From: Lactiplantibacillus daoliensis
GTDB lineage: Bacteria > Bacillota > Bacilli > Lactobacillales > Lactobacillaceae
Length of the DNA: 64,000 bases
NCBI RefSeq assembly: GCF_005405005.1
Contig: NZ_BJDH01000006.1
Coordinates: 1-64,000 of the forward strand
Reading direction: 5' to 3'
The translations under genes were made by a program, and so were the position numbers. Positions 34,881 to 43,480 of the stretch are shown in pieces. How positions within the stretch are numbered: the first letter of the stretch is position 1; every line of letters begins with the position of its first letter. Under the pieces are notes generated by a model. It was not told the DNA's origin. It ran no database searches and saw only the letters and a program-made list of their open reading frames with translations.

Positions 34881-35240
34881 TTGCCGCGCAAACAAATATA
34901 TGAGTTCGATAAAGCAACTTTCGGTGGCCGCAATAGTTTCTCAACGACTGACTTGGACGCCACTTTTATGCGTATGAAAGAAGATCCGATGCGGAATGGA
35001 CAATTAAAACCAGGTTATAACTTACAGGTCGCCAGTCAAAATCAATTTGCGCTTTATTATGAACTGTATCAACGGCCGACAGATACCCGGACCTTGATTC
35101 CATTTGTAACTCATATCTTTAAACAAACACCTAATGCCGTCCACTGGATAGTTGCTGACGCTGGTTATGGAAGTGAAACCAATTATCAAAAACTTACTGA
35201 TGATTTCCAAGTATATTATGCGATTCCTTCCAGTACTTTC
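34881..35240 (+). pseudogene. IS1182-type transposase remnant
   Basis: About 120 residues match the middle of IS1182-family transposases (GGRNSFSTTDLDATFMRMKEDPM, then GQLKPGYNLQVASQNQF and DAGYGSETNY). The N-terminal third and the C-terminal part with the final catalytic residues are missing, and no ribosome site precedes the frame. The right edge, near 35235, runs straight into the 3' end of the XRE regulator gene, so insertion followed by deletion removed both ends of the element and trimmed the neighbour. Confidence 0.85.
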
Positions 35241-35781
35241 TGACCAGCGCGATAACAACCACTAGGCCACTGAATTGGCAGGTCGTCATTAGGCCAAAAC
35301 CCATGTTGAAGGCATTAATACTCCCGCTAACGAGACTGAGCACGGCAAACACCGTCAGGCCAATCCAATGGACTCGATTTGTCCAAACGTTCGGGTGGCG
35401 ACGGCCAATACCCAAATTGATCATAAGACCAATTAGTAAGAGGATGAGAAAGTCTATCCAGTAGAAACCTGGGAAAGTTGATATTTGAGTGATACGTTCC
35501 ACTAGGAGAACTCCGAACAGAACCACTAATAGGTTGGGGCCTGGGTGGGCAACTGGTTTTGCTACGGGTACGGCTGCTGTGTCCTGTAAGAGCTCATCTA
35601 CTGGGACGGCATATAGCGTGGCTAATTGGGTAATGGTGGCGATGTCTGGTTGATTCCGGCCAGTCTCCCAGCTGGAAATGGTTTGGCGCGAGACGTGGAG
35701 TTGATTCGCCAGCGCCGTTTGGGTCAGCTGTTGCGTTTGGCGGAACTTTTTCAAACGCGCGCCTAGTTCTGTCGATGCCAT
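35194..35781 (-). CDS. XRE-family regulator with membrane domain, 3' end altered
   Basis: The 195-residue protein has an N-terminal helix-turn-helix (LTQTALANQLHVSRQTISSWETGRNQPD, residues 19-46), then four hydrophobic helices. The last nine or so residues (SHNILGNHQ) are encoded by the antisense of the transposase remnant, so the native C terminus has been lost and replaced. GAGGGG precedes the ATG closely. It is divergent from an ABC exporter operon and probably regulates it. Whether the altered protein works is unknown. Confidence 0.82.
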   Translation of the reverse strand: MASTELGARLKKFRQTQQLTQTALANQLHVSRQTISSWETGRNQPDIATITQLATLYAVPVDELLQDTAAVPVAKPVAHPGPNLLVVLFGVLLVERITQISTFPGFYWIDFLILLLIGLMINLGIGRRHPNVWTNRVHWIGLTVFAVLSLVSGSINAFNMGFGLMTTCQFSGLVVVIALVRKYWKESHNILGNHQ

Positions 35782-35923
35782 GGGGGCCCCTCACTTCCTT
35801 GATAATTGCTATTAACTCTAGCATAGGGAATCTGCGGGAAATAGCAAGCTATTTTCGCTAGCATCCGTATCATCTGGCGGGTTGAACGGGTACGCTGAAA
35901 GGGAATAGAGGAGACGATGTCTA

Positions 35924-36826
35924 GTGCAACGAGTACAAGAGAAAATGGTTCGGGTAGTCGGGTTACGGCAAACCTTTGGTCACCGAATCGTCTTACGTGA
36001 TGTGAACTTTGAATTTTCAGCCGGCAAAATCGTCGGATTAGTCGGTCCCAACGGTGCGGGCAAGACGACCGTTATGAAGGCCTTACTGGGATTGTTACCA
36101 ACGGATGCGGGAAACGTTCGGATTTTGGGACAACCCGTTTCGGTCAATACCCATTCAGTTGTGACCCAACAGGTAGGTGCGCTCATCGAACGCCCGGCGA
36201 TTTATCCCTTTCTGAGCGGCTGGCAACAGTTGCAATTGATGACGACTTCTGAGAAACAAATAACGTGGGTGGTGCAGGTTCTCCAAATGGATGCTTATAT
36301 CCACCGGGCGGCCAAACGGTATTCACTAGGTATGAAACAAAAGCTGGGGATCGCCATGGCATTGGTGAATCGACCACGGTTAGTCATATTGGACGAACCG
36401 ATGAATGGGTTGGACCCGCAATCGGTTAAGCGACTACGTCATTTAATTGTTCAAATGGCAGGGAAAGGGACCACCTTTTTAATCTCCAGTCATATTTTGA
36501 GCGAGCTGGAAAAGATCGTTGATACGGTGATCCTAATTGACCAAGGAGAAGTGCTGCTACAACGGACAATGACTCAGTTGCGGGAATCGGCGCGGCAATC
36601 CTTAGTAGTGCAGACGACGGAGAATGCCTGGGCATTGCGAGTGCTTTTACAGGCCGATTATCCGGTGACACAGCGGGTGAGAAATTTGATCGTGACGAAG
36701 CCAGTTGCGCTGACGCCCTTACTGCGCACCCTGCTTGACGCGCACATCCAAATTTTAAAGATAAATCAGTATCAGGAAGATCTAGAGACGGTCTTGTTAC
36801 GCTTATTAACGGAGAGGAAGGTATAG
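35924..36826 (+). CDS. ABC transporter ATPase, BcrA/antibiotic-export type
   Basis: The 300-residue ATPase has Walker A GPNGAGKTT, signature YSLGMKQKL (a variant of LSGGQ common in the BcrA/DRA group), and Walker B LVILDEPMNGLD. The C-terminal 80 residues are a domain of the bacitracin-resistance type. A GTG start fits GAGGAG about 10 bases upstream. The gene ends 3 bases before the permease gene. The partner is an ABC-2 permease, so export of a peptide, lipid or drug is likely; the substrate is unknown. Confidence 0.87.
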   Translation: MQRVQEKMVRVVGLRQTFGHRIVLRDVNFEFSAGKIVGLVGPNGAGKTTVMKALLGLLPTDAGNVRILGQPVSVNTHSVVTQQVGALIERPAIYPFLSGWQQLQLMTTSEKQITWVVQVLQMDAYIHRAAKRYSLGMKQKLGIAMALVNRPRLVILDEPMNGLDPQSVKRLRHLIVQMAGKGTTFLISSHILSELEKIVDTVILIDQGEVLLQRTMTQLRESARQSLVVQTTENAWALRVLLQADYPVTQRVRNLIVTKPVALTPLLRTLLDAHIQILKINQYQEDLETVLLRLLTERKV

Positions 36827-36829
36827 GTC

Positions 36830-37603
36830 ATGGGACAAGTATTGCAGCAGGAGATTTTTAAATTCAGACATCAGCAATTGGCGTGGCTCACCCCCGCCAT
36901 CTTGGTCCTCTTAATGGCGGGACTGGCAATGACGACCCATGGGGCAGCGACCAGTGATCAGAAATTTTATATTTCGTCGGCGTATGGTGGATTTCAATGG
37001 TTGACGATACTCATCATTGTGATTGGTGCCAGCTGTGTGACCATGGAATTCGAATACGGGACGATCAAGCAGTTGGCGACGCAGGTGAATCATCGCTGGA
37101 CGATCTTCGTGGGGAAATATGTATTAGTTCTCGGCTATAGCGTGTTACTTCATGGGGTAGCTATTCTCGTGACACTATTGCTCAAGACTAGTGTTGGTCG
37201 GGGCCTTCACTGGCAGTACATTTACCTCTATCACCAATCGCTATTGGCTAATCTAGTAACTAATGCGCTGCTGGACATGTATGGTGGCGTCATGATTATT
37301 GGGCTGGTCTTCTTGTTGGCAAGCTGTAGTCGTAATAGTGCGGCGGCAATTGCTATTGGGATAGGAGCCTGTTTCATGGGAGAAGGGGTATCCAGTTTGT
37401 TATTGCAGTCTTTTAAGCCGTTGTTGCCCCTGATGAAATGGAATCCGTTTAACATGTTCTTTCTACAGGAGGAGTATGCCAATCCCAGTTATCAGCAGAA
37501 CGTGACTCATTTGACGATTCAGCAGTTAAGTGTCGGAAGCCTTGTGTGGGCGTTGTTCTTTGTTGGGGTGGGGGCGATGATCTTTTCGCGACGGCGGATT
37601 TAA
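36830..37603 (+). CDS. ABC-2 type transporter permease
   Basis: The 257-residue protein has six hydrophobic helices with a short cytosolic N terminus (LQQEIFKFRHQ), as in lantibiotic-immunity and bacitracin-exporter permeases. The motif ASCVTMEFEYGTIKQLATQV between the second and third helices is typical of ABC-2 permeases of this group. It follows the ATPase gene by 3 bases. No bacteriocin structural gene was found beside it. A terminator is not obvious downstream. Confidence 0.85.
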   Translation: MGQVLQQEIFKFRHQQLAWLTPAILVLLMAGLAMTTHGAATSDQKFYISSAYGGFQWLTILIIVIGASCVTMEFEYGTIKQLATQVNHRWTIFVGKYVLVLGYSVLLHGVAILVTLLLKTSVGRGLHWQYIYLYHQSLLANLVTNALLDMYGGVMIIGLVFLLASCSRNSAAAIAIGIGACFMGEGVSSLLLQSFKPLLPLMKWNPFNMFFLQEEYANPSYQQNVTHLTIQQLSVGSLVWALFFVGVGAMIFSRRRI

Positions 37604-37772
37604 GTTGAGGGGGGGCTGGCCGGAAAGTAAGCACCTAATAACTGACCGTCTATGATTGGCGGCAAATTCGCGATATGATGATTTTTGTCCTAAACTCATT
37701 TTTTTGACCGAAATATAAAAATTATTATTGACCTAAATAACAAGTACTAATATACTATTAATCGAGCAATAC

Positions 37773-37790
37773 TATACGACGTATAATATA
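37773..37790 (+). promoter_or_regulatory. PadR operator candidate over the -10 region
   Basis: TATACGACGTATA (37773-37785) is a perfect 6-base inverted repeat around one A. It overlaps a -10 box TATAAT (37782-37787) just upstream of the padR ribosome site. Overlap of operator and promoter fits autorepression by the PadR protein encoded downstream. Confidence 0.6.
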
Positions 37791-37805
37791 ACAGGGGGAA
37801 TAATG

Positions 37806-38123
37806 ATGGCAATTCAAATCAGTTCAGAACTGCTTGATGGTTGTGTTCTAGCACTGCTGAGCACTGAAGACTTTTATGGCTATTCACTGACACAGCGGCT
37901 GCAGGCATCTGTCCCGGTTTCAGAATCAACGTTATATCCCGTTTTACGGCGATTAAAGAAGAATGATTGGGTCACAACGTATGACCAGCCTTTTCAAGGG
38001 CGTAATCGCCGATATTACCAATTAACTGCGGCAGGACAAGCACAATTAACCCTAATTCAGGGAGACTGGGAGCAGTATTCTCAAGCAATCAATCAATTAT
38101 TAAAGGGGGAGGCCACATCATGA
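37806..38123 (+). CDS. PadR-family transcriptional regulator
   Basis: The 105-residue protein is a small PadR (subfamily 2) winged-helix regulator with the conserved EDFYGYSLTQRLQ and ESTLYPVLRRLKKNDWV, followed by a short dimerisation helix. Such regulators usually repress an operon that contains themselves and a HAAS membrane protein, as here. The second ATG (37806) lies 7 bases from GGGGG and is preferred over the ATG at 37803. It overlaps the next gene by 4 bases. Confidence 0.9.
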   Translation: MAIQISSELLDGCVLALLSTEDFYGYSLTQRLQASVPVSESTLYPVLRRLKKNDWVTTYDQPFQGRNRRYYQLTAAGQAQLTLIQGDWEQYSQAINQLLKGEATS

Positions 38124-38758
38124 CAGCCTATTTAGACCAATTTGCGGCGTTACTAATCCAGTTAGCAGTTGACGAACGCGATGAAGTCATCAATTTTTAT
38201 CGGGAATACTTATTGGATGCGGGGATTCAAGATTATGATGATTGCGTGGCGGAACTGGGGACACCTAAGCAATTGGCACGCAAAGTTTTAGCGGATTATT
38301 CAATTCGTTTTAACGAGAATTTAACAGCAGAAACGACGAAACGGCAGAAATCACGCGCGGGGGTACGTGCCATTTGGCTGGTAGTCTTAGCGCTACTGTC
38401 GACGCCAATTACGATTCCGGCATTAATCGTGATTTTTGCGGTGTTGGTGGCGGTCGCTGCAGTAGTGTTTGCTATTGCGGTAACAGTCGTTGCGTTGGTT
38501 GCCGCAGTGACAATGTTGGCGTTATCCGCAGTTACTGCGGGGATCGGTGTCTTTACGCAATCAATATGGGTCTCACTGTTTTATATTGGAAGTGGCCTAG
38601 CAATCATTGGGATCGAATTATTATTTTTACCGTTGGTTGTCTGGTTTGTTGGACTCATTATTCAGGGTGTTTCCACCGTGGTTCAACGCTTATACCATCG
38701 GTTTGTGAAACGTAATCGTGCAGAGAGAGGAGGCCGCCATCATGAAGAAAACCGTTAA
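38120..38758 (+). CDS. HAAS/DUF1700 membrane protein
   Basis: The 212-residue protein starts with the HAAS signalling domain (residues 1-65, with YREYLLDAGIQDYDDCVAELGTPKQLARKVLADY) and continues with about four membrane helices. HAAS proteins are nearly always encoded with PadR regulators, as here, and are thought to pass envelope signals. The start overlaps padR (ATGA) and the end overlaps the next gene by 17 bases, so the three genes are tightly coupled. Confidence 0.88.
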   Translation: MTAYLDQFAALLIQLAVDERDEVINFYREYLLDAGIQDYDDCVAELGTPKQLARKVLADYSIRFNENLTAETTKRQKSRAGVRAIWLVVLALLSTPITIPALIVIFAVLVAVAAVVFAIAVTVVALVAAVTMLALSAVTAGIGVFTQSIWVSLFYIGSGLAIIGIELLFLPLVVWFVGLIIQGVSTVVQRLYHRFVKRNRAERGGRHHEENR

Positions 38759-39671
38759 AATTGGTTTTTTGTTGTTAATTTTAGGAATTATTTTGGCAAT
38801 TTTCGGTATCGCAAATAATGGGATTCAAACGGTTTATTGGCGTAACGGCTTCCATATTCAGCATCGCTATGTACAAACGTATCAACCAAGCCAGCTCAAG
38901 TCGATTACACTCAAGACTGGCTCGGATGTGGTGATTCGCTCGGGCGCAAAGAACAGCGTGAAAGTAGTTAGTAATATGCAAAAGCCCACGGTTGAAGATG
39001 ATGCAGGCCATTTGACCGTTAAATCGGCTGCTGGCAACTATGCGACCTTTAATTTTCAGTTAACTAAGTCTATCCAAGATACCACGGTGATCACTGTTGC
39101 CAAGGGGACTAAGTTGGACAAGATTACCGCTGAACAGGGTCAAGTCGGCGACGTTAGTATTAACAATCTAACGATTAAGCAGCTAGCGCTAAAAATGCGT
39201 GGTGACCTGAATTTGACTGCGGTTGCGATTGAACAACCCTTGACAGACATTAGTGCTTCTGACGCGACGTTGACTAAGGTTACCGCGCCCAGCTTGGCGC
39301 TGAATAGTGATGGTGAGGTGCACGTTGACCGGAGTCACTTTGACCAAGCCACCTCTTCAGTCACCAGCAACGATGAAGTGACATTGCGCCAAACGAGTTT
39401 AAAAGGTGGCCAGCTAACGACGAGTGACAGCGATGTGTCTCTACTTAATAATCAGTTGGCCGAACAACTAGTGGTTAAGACGACAGATGGTGATATTCAT
39501 GTTACGGCTGACAAAGCTGCCGGCATTAACGCCAGTACAACGGACGGAACCTTGCATGTTTTTGACTGGCATCAGGACGACGCTAAAAGTTATCAAGTTC
39601 AACCACAAGCTAAACAGCAATATCAATTATCAACCACGGATGGTGATATTACAGTCCAAGCAGTGTCATAG
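38742..39671 (+). CDS. DUF4097 beta-helix-like surface protein
   Basis: The 309-residue protein has one N-terminal membrane helix (residues 4-26) and an extracellular repetitive domain of the DUF4097 type, with repeats such as DASDATLTKV, TTDGDIHVTAD and STTDGDITVQA that suggest stacked beta strands. The family includes LiaG-like proteins of envelope-stress loci. GGAGG lies 8 bases before the ATG at 38742. It is the last gene of the PadR-HAAS operon and is followed by a terminator. Confidence 0.86.
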   Translation: MKKTVKIGFLLLILGIILAIFGIANNGIQTVYWRNGFHIQHRYVQTYQPSQLKSITLKTGSDVVIRSGAKNSVKVVSNMQKPTVEDDAGHLTVKSAAGNYATFNFQLTKSIQDTTVITVAKGTKLDKITAEQGQVGDVSINNLTIKQLALKMRGDLNLTAVAIEQPLTDISASDATLTKVTAPSLALNSDGEVHVDRSHFDQATSSVTSNDEVTLRQTSLKGGQLTTSDSDVSLLNNQLAEQLVVKTTDGDIHVTADKAAGINASTTDGTLHVFDWHQDDAKSYQVQPQAKQQYQLSTTDGDITVQAVS

Positions 39672-39698
39672 GGCGGTTTCACTTAAATTAATTTTTCA

Positions 39699-39736
39699 AA
39701 AAAGGTCATCAAATTTTCGAATTTGATGACCTTTTT
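39699..39736. terminator. Bidirectional terminator between DUF4097 and the ABC ATPase
   Basis: A 16-bp stem around TTTCGA has A before and T after, ending both convergent operons. Confidence 0.93.
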
Positions 39737-39753
39737 AGCTGATTTTTAAAATG

Positions 39754-40515
39754 TTATTGATTGGCTTTATCAGAAATTGCTGTAAATGTCATGGCGGCTA
39801 AGAAATCCGCAATTCGTTGAGTCGGTTGCTTGAAGAATTCAGCGGGGGTACCATCGAATAAAATCTTGCCGTTTTCCACGAATAAGATTTTATCGGCGAC
39901 CGCACGCGCAAATTCCAAATTATGCGTCACGATGATCATCGAATCTTTTTCTTGTGCGAGTTCCAATAGGACGCGCAGGACCCCGGCTTCAAGCTCAGGA
40001 TCGAGGGCACTGGTTGGTTCATCAAGTAGGATATATTCGGGATTCATCGCAAGTGACCGTGCAATCGCGACTCGTTGTTGTTGTCCACCTGAAAGTTGAC
40101 TTGGATAAGCATCTGCTTTATCCGCTAAGCCGACTTTATCAAGTAAGTTGAGAGCGTTCTTTTTAGCGTCCGCAGTGGATTGCTTCAAGACTTGGATTGG
40201 GCCTTCCATCACATTTTTGACAACGGTTAGATGTGGGAAGAGATTGTAGCCTTGAAAAACCATCCCGGTCTTACGCCGCAACGTTAAGATGGTTTTATTG
40301 GATAAGGGTTTGGCAAAATCAATCGTCAAATCGTTAAAATGATATTGCCCATTTTCAGGACGTTCTAACAAGTTTAATGAACGTAAGAGCGTTGATTTTC
40401 CGGAACCAGAAGGTCCAACAATGACGGTCGTTTGGTGTTCTTTAAATTCAGTATTAATGTCAATCAAGGCTGGATGGTCACCAAACGTTTTATTGACGTG
40501 TTCAAATTTTATCAA
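39754..40515 (-). CDS. Amino acid ABC importer, ATPase
   Basis: The 253-residue ATPase has Walker A GPSGSGKST, Q-loop FQGYNLFPHL, signature LSGGQQQRVAIARSLA and Walker B YILLDEPTSALD, the pattern of polar amino acid importers (GlnQ/TcyC group). The start is TTG with AGGAGG 7 bases upstream. It is the last gene of a four-gene T-box-controlled operon, 11 bases after the permease gene. Confidence 0.92.
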   Translation of the reverse strand: MIKFEHVNKTFGDHPALIDINTEFKEHQTTVIVGPSGSGKSTLLRSLNLLERPENGQYHFNDLTIDFAKPLSNKTILTLRRKTGMVFQGYNLFPHLTVVKNVMEGPIQVLKQSTADAKKNALNLLDKVGLADKADAYPSQLSGGQQQRVAIARSLAMNPEYILLDEPTSALDPELEAGVLRVLLELAQEKDSMIIVTHNLEFARAVADKILFVENGKILFDGTPAEFFKQPTQRIADFLAAMTFTAISDKANQ

Positions 40516-40526
40516 AGTGGCGCCTC

Positions 40527-41234
40527 CTAATTAATTGGGCTGATGTAACGCGAAGTGCGTTTTTCGAGGTAGCCTTGTAACCAACTTAGAATCGAGCATA
40601 AGACAGCATACAATGCGGCGACCAACGAGTACATTACCAGTGGCTGATAGTTTTCAGCGGCAATTTGCTGGCTGACTTCAAACATTTCAATGATGGTAAT
40701 TGAAGCGGCCAGGGAAGTATCTTTGACTAAGCTAATGAAGCTGTTTGACAGTGGTGGTAACGAAACCCGCGCTGCTTGAGGCAAGATGATCCGTCGTAAG
40801 ACTTGTGGTTTGGTCATTCCAATGGAATAGGCTGCTTCCCATTGGCCTTCTGGAATTGATAGGATCGATGCTCGAATAGTTTCGGCACAGTAGGCACCGG
40901 TATTTAACGAGAAGGTCGCAATCCCAGCAGTCCAAGGATCGAGTTGAATCCCGTTGGGCCAGATGCCTTTAACCTTGAGGTAGGGTAAGCCAAAATAAAC
41001 GATAAATAATTGGACCAACAACGGGGTACTGCGGAACAGCCAGACGTAAAAATAGGCGATCGCTTTTACGATTGAGAACCAACCACGCCGTGGGGATAAC
41101 TTAGTGAGCGCCGTTAGAACAGCTAAGATTAAGCCGATGATAAATGAAATAATTGCAATTGGAATTGTATATTTGAGCCCGGCCGCCACAATTTGTGGGG
41201 TCGCGGTCACGATAATGTGCCAAATGGCTGCCAT
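40527..41234 (-). CDS. Amino acid ABC importer, permease
   Basis: The 235-residue permease has five or six helices and the His/Glu/polar permease motif SIPEGQWEAAYSIGMTKPQVLRRIILPQAARVSLPP (EAA loop) that docks on the ATPase. It resembles TcyB/YckJ of cystine importers. AGGAGG lies 6 bases before the ATG. A strong hairpin sits between this gene and the binding-protein genes upstream. Confidence 0.92.
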   Translation of the reverse strand: MAAIWHIIVTATPQIVAAGLKYTIPIAIISFIIGLILAVLTALTKLSPRRGWFSIVKAIAYFYVWLFRSTPLLVQLFIVYFGLPYLKVKGIWPNGIQLDPWTAGIATFSLNTGAYCAETIRASILSIPEGQWEAAYSIGMTKPQVLRRIILPQAARVSLPPLSNSFISLVKDTSLAASITIIEMFEVSQQIAAENYQPLVMYSLVAALYAVLCSILSWLQGYLEKRTSRYISPIN

Positions 41235-41274
41235 GAAGATCCTCCTGTGAAACTAAAATTATTGACCTATGTAG

Positions 41275-41302
41275 TTGAGTCACCAGTTTACTGGTGACTC
41301 AA
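41275..41302 (-). other. Intercistronic hairpin without T tract
   Basis: TTGAGTCACCAG pairs perfectly with CTGGTGACTCAA around a 4-base loop, in the 76-base gap between the second binding-protein gene and the permease gene. With no T run it is unlikely to terminate fully. It may stabilise the upstream message so that binding proteins outnumber the membrane parts. Confidence 0.7.
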
Positions 41303-41310
41303 GATGTAAA

Positions 41311-42123
41311 TTATTTGTTAGTGACATCCGCACCAAAGTATTTCTTAGATAACTTGGTTAAAGTGCCGTCTTGGCGTAATTCTTGAATAGCCTTAGAAAC
41401 TTGCTTTTGTAATTTTGAATGTTTCTTGGTAAAGATCGCGCCGATCTTTTGTGAAGCGATTGAATCGCCAGCATCGATTAACCGAATATTGGCGTCAGGC
41501 TTTTGCTTCAGGTAAGAGTAGAAGGATTCACCAGAGTTGATGGTCCCATCAACCCGACCTTGGGAAACGAGGTCAATCGATTGTTGGAAACCGTCAACGG
41601 GAGTAATCGTTGCGCCCAATCGTTTAGCATCGGCCGCGTTATTACTCGTCGTCGTTTCAGCGACTTTTTTACCCTTGATATCGGTAATCGTCTTGATCGA
41701 TTTGTTGTTCTTTTTTACGGCTAGCTTCGATTTGGAATAAATGTACGGTGTTGAGAAGAGATACTTCTGTTTCCGTTCTTTATTTTCGGCCATGTTGTTA
41801 ATGACAACGTCGAATTTGTTAGTATCCAGACCAGCGACCAATGAATTGAATTTTGTTGGCACGAACTTAACCTTGACACCCATCTTTTTGGCGACGTCAC
41901 GTGCTAGTTCAACTTCGAAGCCAGTCAACTTGCCATCTTTCCGATAGCTGTATGGCTTGAAAGTCCCTTCTAGGCCGACTGTTAACGTTCCCGACTGTTG
42001 CAACCCTAAATCTGACCCCGCGGCGCTGGACTTACTCGAGCTGTTGTTACCACAAGCGGTCAAAGTGACTGCTAAAGCAACCCCGAAAACAGCGAGACCG
42101 AACTTTTTAATGAATCGTTTCAT
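41311..42123 (-). CDS. Amino acid ABC importer, substrate-binding lipoprotein 2
   Basis: The 270-residue protein has a signal peptide with lipobox LTAC (Cys24) and a solute-binding family 3 domain beginning SGTLTVGLEGTFKPYSYR, with the ligand-site segment TTTSNNAADAKRLGAT. It is very similar to the protein encoded directly upstream, so the pair arose by tandem duplication. The ATG at 42123 has GGGAGTG about 11 bases upstream; the longer frame adds 35 residues before a normal signal peptide and was rejected. The substrate is probably methionine or cystine. Confidence 0.92.
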   Translation of the reverse strand: MKRFIKKFGLAVFGVALAVTLTACGNNSSSKSSAAGSDLGLQQSGTLTVGLEGTFKPYSYRKDGKLTGFEVELARDVAKKMGVKVKFVPTKFNSLVAGLDTNKFDVVINNMAENKERKQKYLFSTPYIYSKSKLAVKKNNKSIKTITDIKGKKVAETTTSNNAADAKRLGATITPVDGFQQSIDLVSQGRVDGTINSGESFYSYLKQKPDANIRLIDAGDSIASQKIGAIFTKKHSKLQKQVSKAIQELRQDGTLTKLSKKYFGADVTNK

Positions 42124-42259
42124 CGTTTTTAAAACACTCCCTAATTTTTTTGACACTATTTCATCATAGTTGAAAGTGAAACAACTGACAAAAAATAAGT
42201 ACCGTGTTTTTATTATAACGAAGGTCACTGATTCATGGTAGTTAAAAAGGGGTTATACG

Positions 42260-43078
42260 TTACTTTTTAGTGACATCGCCACCGAAGTACTTCTTAGAAA
42301 GTTTTGTTAAAGTGCCGTCTTGCCGAAGTTCTTGAATGGCTTTTGAAACTTGTTTTTGTAATTTAGCATGCTTTTTCGTAAAGATGGCGCCAATCTTGGA
42401 CGTGTCAATTGAACTACCGGCATCAATTAAACGAATATCGCTGTGCTTATTTTGTTTGAAGTAAGCATAGAATGCTTCACGAGAATTAATGGTCCCAGCG
42501 ACTCGGCCTTGAGAAACGAGATCAATGGATTGTTGGAAGCCATCGGTTGGGGTGACTGTCGCGCCTAAACGTTTGGCATCGGCGGCATTGTTACTAGTCG
42601 TCGTTTGGGCGATCTTCGTGCCCTTGATTTCGGTAATCTTTTTAATATCTGATGACTTCTTAACAGCCAATTGTGATTTCGAATAAATGTAAGGGGTTGA
42701 GAATAAGTACTTGTTTTCTCGCGCCGGGGTTTCGGCAATGTCGTTAATCACAACGTCATATTTGTTGACGTCCAAGCCAGCAATCAAAGAATCAAACTTT
42801 GTGGGGACGAATTTAGCTTTGACACCCAATTTCTTAGCGACAGCCTTGCCGAGGTCGACTTCAAATCCGGTTAATTTACCATTTTCACGATAACTGTAAG
42901 GTTTAAAAGTTCCTTCGAGGCCAATCGTTAACGTCCCTGATTTTTGTAGCCCTAAGTTTGAGCTCGCAGCACTTGAAGCGCTACTAGTTTTACTTGAAGA
43001 CTTGCCACACGCGGATAAACTGACTGCCAGTGCGATGCCTAAAAAGACGACTCCTAATTGTTTTACCCATTTTTTCAT
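42260..43078 (-). CDS. Amino acid ABC importer, substrate-binding lipoprotein 1
   Basis: The 272-residue lipoprotein has signal peptide MKKWVKQLGVVFLGIALAVS with lipobox LSAC (Cys24), a Ser/Lys-rich linker and a family 3 solute-binding domain close to the cystine binders TcyA/YckK. It is the first gene after the T-box. AGGAG precedes the ATG at 43078 by 10 bases. It differs from its tandem copy at scattered positions, mainly in the linker and around residues 180-230, so the two may prefer different ligands. Confidence 0.92.
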   Translation of the reverse strand: MKKWVKQLGVVFLGIALAVSLSACGKSSSKTSSASSAASSNLGLQKSGTLTIGLEGTFKPYSYRENGKLTGFEVDLGKAVAKKLGVKAKFVPTKFDSLIAGLDVNKYDVVINDIAETPARENKYLFSTPYIYSKSQLAVKKSSDIKKITEIKGTKIAQTTTSNNAADAKRLGATVTPTDGFQQSIDLVSQGRVAGTINSREAFYAYFKQNKHSDIRLIDAGSSIDTSKIGAIFTKKHAKLQKQVSKAIQELRQDGTLTKLSKKYFGGDVTKK

Positions 43079-43113
43079 ATCCAATTCACTCCTATGTCTA
43101 AATTTTTGCCAAC

Positions 43114-43381
43114 AAAAAAATTGCATTTATCCTTTAGTAAAAAGGACGAATGCAATCGCGGTACCACCTTTGTTTCTGAATTATTCACATAATCCAGCTC
43201 CATGAGTTAAGTTAACTCGAGTACGGTAACGGGTACTGAGCGTTTACGGTTTGCCTGATGTTCGCCGTAACCATTTAGAGACCATCTTCAGTTTTGTTTT
43301 CAGATTGCCTTGCACCCGTACTGGCAACTCTCTTAGCAGAAAACGTAACTTACTCATCTCATCCGGACGTTTCGTTTATTT
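43114..43381 (-). promoter_or_regulatory. T-box leader of the amino acid importer operon
   Basis: The minus strand shows TTGACA-17-TAAACT (43416-43411, 43393-43388), a stem I with GAGTA and AGAGAG elements, the T-box AAGGTGGTACCGCG (43170-43157), and a terminator (ATTGCATT with AATGCAAT, seven T at 43120-43114). Uncharged tRNA should favour readthrough. In stem I the codon after TGAAG reads ATG (43285-43283), suggesting Met. If the frame is shifted by one, GAT (Asp) would be read. The T-box itself is certain, the specifier less so. Confidence 0.9.
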
Positions 43382-43480
43382 AGAGCTAGTTTAGCGCGGT
43401 AAAATGTGATTGTCAAATCAATTTATCATAATTCACTAATTATATTGTTATTTTTATCATTTTCAATTAATTTTATTGAC

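Noticed and set aside
35924-37603. Bacteriocin or lantibiotic cluster around the ABC-2 exporter
   Set aside because: No structural peptide with a leader, modification enzyme or peptidase was found on either side; only the exporter and a regulator are present.
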